Assembly: GCF_905220365.1 (NCBI RefSeq)
Contig: NC_061154.1
Coordinates: forward strand, 12,400,001-12,464,000
Direction: 5' to 3'
Length of the DNA stretch: 64,000 bases
Source of the DNA: Vanessa cardui
Taxonomy: Eukaryota > Arthropoda > Insecta > Lepidoptera > Nymphalidae
In this document: positions 61,492 to 64,000 of the stretch, in pieces
Layout of the letters: each line of letters opens with the position of its first letter
Position numbering within the stretch: position 1 is the first letter of the stretch
The notes under the pieces: generated by a model
Seen by the model: the letters and a program-made list of their open reading frames with translations, nothing else
The model's database searches: none
Told to the model about the DNA's origin: nothing
Made by a program: the position numbers and the translations under genes

Positions 61492-61942
61492 AATAGGCTA
61501 TTTGACTGGTTTTTAAAATCCATTTTATATTATTTAGTAGAGATTAAGGAACCCAGCAAAAGTTGATTTTTTTATTTGTAGTACATATTTGTCGAAAAAT
61601 ATCATATTAAAAATTCCATATTTAAATAACGCGCGAAAACACTACTTGGACAATATGGCTCTGCAAAGGGGTCGGTGACGTCACTTTGCTGTAATTTAAT
61701 CTGTGGTACATATAGTAGAAAAGCAAGGTTTACAAGAAAGTGACTTAATTATAAGCCCGGCCAATCAGGAGCGTTTTGTGTCACGTGACAAACGTTTGAA
61801 AACATGCATTTTTATTTATTGATTTTTGAATAAATTAAGTATTATTTTCAACTTTTGTTAGTAAATAACCATTTTTAAACTCATAATATACACTGATTAC
61901 AATAATTCACAATTTATTTTTCGCATTGTCAAATAGCCTATT
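61492..61942. mobile_element. MITE-like element with 15-bp terminal inverted repeats
   Basis: AATAGGCTATTTGAC at 61492-61506 is the exact inverse of GTCAAATAGCCTATT at 61928-61942. The 451-bp interior is AT-rich and has no transposase. A clear target-site duplication was not resolved, so superfamily is not assigned. Confidence 0.6.
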
Positions 61943-62788
61943 GTTTATATCTTTTTATTCCCTCCTTGAAGTTTTAAGCCTCAGAAGAAGAAAAGTATGA
62001 AAATGTCAAGGTTAACTTCAAAAGTCTGATTATAGTATTTTTTTCTGCTCTAACAATCAATAGAAAGGAATGTCGTAAGAACTACAGATTAATTACTGAA
62101 GGTGTTAGAAGATATCGCGTAGCCTCGATACAATAGCCATACTAACAAATGTTAGAACAATTTTATTATGTCTGCTCGGCTTGTAACAATCTGAGCCGTA
62201 TTATCATGATAATTTTACAAAGATCCATATCAATCGGACATTGAACTTTCATTAACAATAGTGTATAAATATAAATATGATAAAGGTTTTAAATTTTGTT
62301 TAAATTTTATCAATTGTAAAACGACTTGAAAAAAATAAGGAATCTGAAGAATGTCTATTCAATAAAATATAGTTGCTTTGGCTTTATTTAGCCTACATTT
62401 TTACTGTCCTTATTTGAATTTTCATAACATTTATAGTTAAAAAAACAAAATAATTTCGAGTAGTAGTTTTAAATATATTGTAAAAAACTAAAAATCATTT
62501 CACCATTTTTAAATGCTTTATTATATTTATTGAATATTATAGGTAATTATTAAGGTTTAATGAGACCTTCGTTAAGTTGGGTTGAAAGAACCGATTCTAA
62601 GATTGTATTAACAGAAAATATGTATTTTTATACGAGTCGTTTGTCTCTTTTCTCTCTGATTGGTTGCCTCATTGGCTTATCCATTATAGCAGATGGTTAC
62701 ACAAGTTTATCAATTATTTGCGAACTGAATTTTGTAAATGTTTTCAAGAGTTCTTTAAAAGGCAACAAAATAGTTTATATATTTATTA

Positions 62789-63056
62789 CTAGCGGCTGGC
62801 CCCGGCTTCGAACGGGTGCAATGCTGATAGTAAACATACTACTTAATTTGTTTATTTACGACATCACATTAGATACTTCTAAAATTATCAGCGTTTCTTT
62901 ATAACATTGTCCGCGTATTCTATACAAAAACCTTTATCTCAAATCACTCCATCTATTTAAGAAAAAACACATCAAAATCATTTGCGTCATTTTTAAGATC
63001 TAAACATACATAGGGACAGAGAGCGTTGAACGACTTTGTTTTATGCTATGTAATGA
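62789..63056 (-). mobile_element. Non-autonomous Helitron-like element with complete ends
   Basis: On the minus strand it begins TC (63056-63055) and ends CTAG (62792-62789). The flanking bases are A on the 5' side and T on the 3' side, the A/T target expected for Helitrons. A small stem CCCG..CGGG lies shortly before the CTAG end. It is 268 bp with no helicase or Rep coding, so it would depend on an autonomous partner. The 114-codon plus-strand open frame that runs into it is not considered a gene. Confidence 0.7.
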
Positions 63057-63282
63057 TTACAATATCAAAAACGAATATCAATGGCAATATCTATACGATA
63101 GGAATATTCACTTAAACTTGGACACATATTAGGCGGCCCTTACCTTTAATCGGAGCAATATTAGCTGTTATTATCTACATATAATTCAATAGTAGCAAGA
63201 TTGAGGTGAGTGGATGCATTCTCTATAATCATATAATAATTCTATTAATTAAATGCTCAAGAAGAAACTACCATGAGCCTAC

Positions 63283-63350
63283 TTATATAATATGGAATAA
63301 CTACCTTTATATACGAAGTGTTTTAAAGGTAGTTATTCCATATTATATAA
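63283..63350. repeat. Perfect 27-bp inverted repeat with 14-nt loop
   Basis: The arms 63283-63309 and 63324-63350 are exact reverse complements (for example AATATGGAATAACTACC in the left arm). It could form a stable RNA or cruciform hairpin. Confidence 0.85.
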
Positions 63351-64000
63351 ATAATAATATAGTAATAATAATAGATCATAAGATCTTTTTATTATCATTT
63401 CATTTATTGTTACATTAAAAAAATCGAATTAATTGATAATTTTTAGTATGCAAAAAAATATATATAAATGTATATTTAAATATAATTCACAAAATAACCA
63501 TTATGAACCATAATATATGTTCGGATAGAAATACAACATAAAATAATTTATTTCTTTTAAAAAGTAGCTGTTTCTTTTGTTTTTCACATGTGTACTTTAA
63601 CATTGAATTTTTCGTTTTATTTGCATAGAAATAAATTCAAGAGACCCTTTGTTATGTACAACTCTCATCAAACCGCAGAATCTTTCTCTTTATAATCTTT
63701 TGTTCTAAAACTTTTGAATGAACCAGCAAAAATAATTCAAACTATAAAATTAAAAACTGTATTGTCTTCAACTATTATAACTACGTGTAAAAGTAAGTTT
63801 GGACACTAACTAGTAGGTGAATACAAAGTGAATGTTCTTTTTTTATCATTGATATATTTCCATGAACCTCAAGGATAGGAGACCGTAACCCAGCATTTAC
63901 GAGCGGCGCATGTGGCAACTGTTAGTATTATGAGCAACTGTCAAAACCAAACACAATTAGAACAAATGCTACACGTATTTCAAGAACATCATTAATGAAT

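Larger units (their letters stand above)
53345..64000. other. Region upstream of AMPK gamma
   Basis: No protein-coding exon was recognised. It contains possible regulatory patches (53780-53985, 55720-55885), second-family repeat fragments (56345-56490, 58095-58376), decayed SINEs (57275-57560, 58925-59136), palindromes (58717-58757), a MITE-like element (61492-61942), a Helitron-like element (62789-63056) and a perfect hairpin (63283-63350). It may include non-coding 5' exons of AMPK gamma. Confidence 0.5.

Noticed and set aside
62560..62904. 114-codon open frame
   Set aside because: Its last third lies inside a non-coding Helitron-like element and the rest has no recognisable similarity.

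Overview
This is a 64 kb window of AT-rich, intron-rich eukaryotic DNA. It is almost certainly lepidopteran and probably from a nymphalid-type butterfly. The evidence is insect-like versions of two conserved metabolic genes, GT-AG introns, a dispersed tRNA-derived SINE, a second abundant butterfly-type repeat, and Helitron-type non-autonomous elements. No bacterial features (operons, CRISPR, IS elements) were seen.

Gene 1 (plus strand, 3862-12084) is the 3' part of a cationic amino acid transporter (SLC7A/CAT family, slimfast-like). Nine exons can be joined in frame into 387 residues ending at TGA 12082-12084. They cover the last membrane segments and a proline-rich cytosolic tail. The N-terminal exons were not found and probably lie left of the window.

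Gene 2 (minus strand, 53344-17100) is the regulatory gamma subunit of AMP-activated protein kinase (PRKAG / SNF4A-gamma). Nine exons join in frame into a 711-residue long form: a 345-residue Ser/Arg/His-rich N-terminal extension, a 16-codon mini-exon, the four-CBS nucleotide-binding core and an acidic tail. A separate GC-rich first exon at 36408-36552 is phase-compatible with the exon at 29634-29771 and would give a 398-residue short form. The locus therefore looks like a two-promoter gene about 36 kb long.

The two genes are tail to tail, with about 5 kb between stop codons. One is an amino acid importer and the other an energy sensor, so they are functional neighbours in nutrient signalling. 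Shared regulation is not shown by the sequence.

The rest is intron and upstream DNA. It holds at least seven copies of the SINE (one at 45203-45498 with a clear target-site duplication), at least seven fragments of a second repeat, Helitron-like elements (one at 62789-63056 with complete termini), a 451-bp MITE-like element with 15-bp inverted ends (61492-61942), a 350-bp fold-back element (44593-44943), a perfect 27-bp hairpin (63283-63350), a 33-bp tandem duplication (24660-24724) and an old diverged duplication (about 40380-41345). Two possible decayed or unassigned coding fragments were seen (35120-35437 minus; 45990-46118 plus). I found no clearly new biological system. The most useful leads are the alternative first exon, the candidate promoter patches, and the unassigned coding-like fragments.
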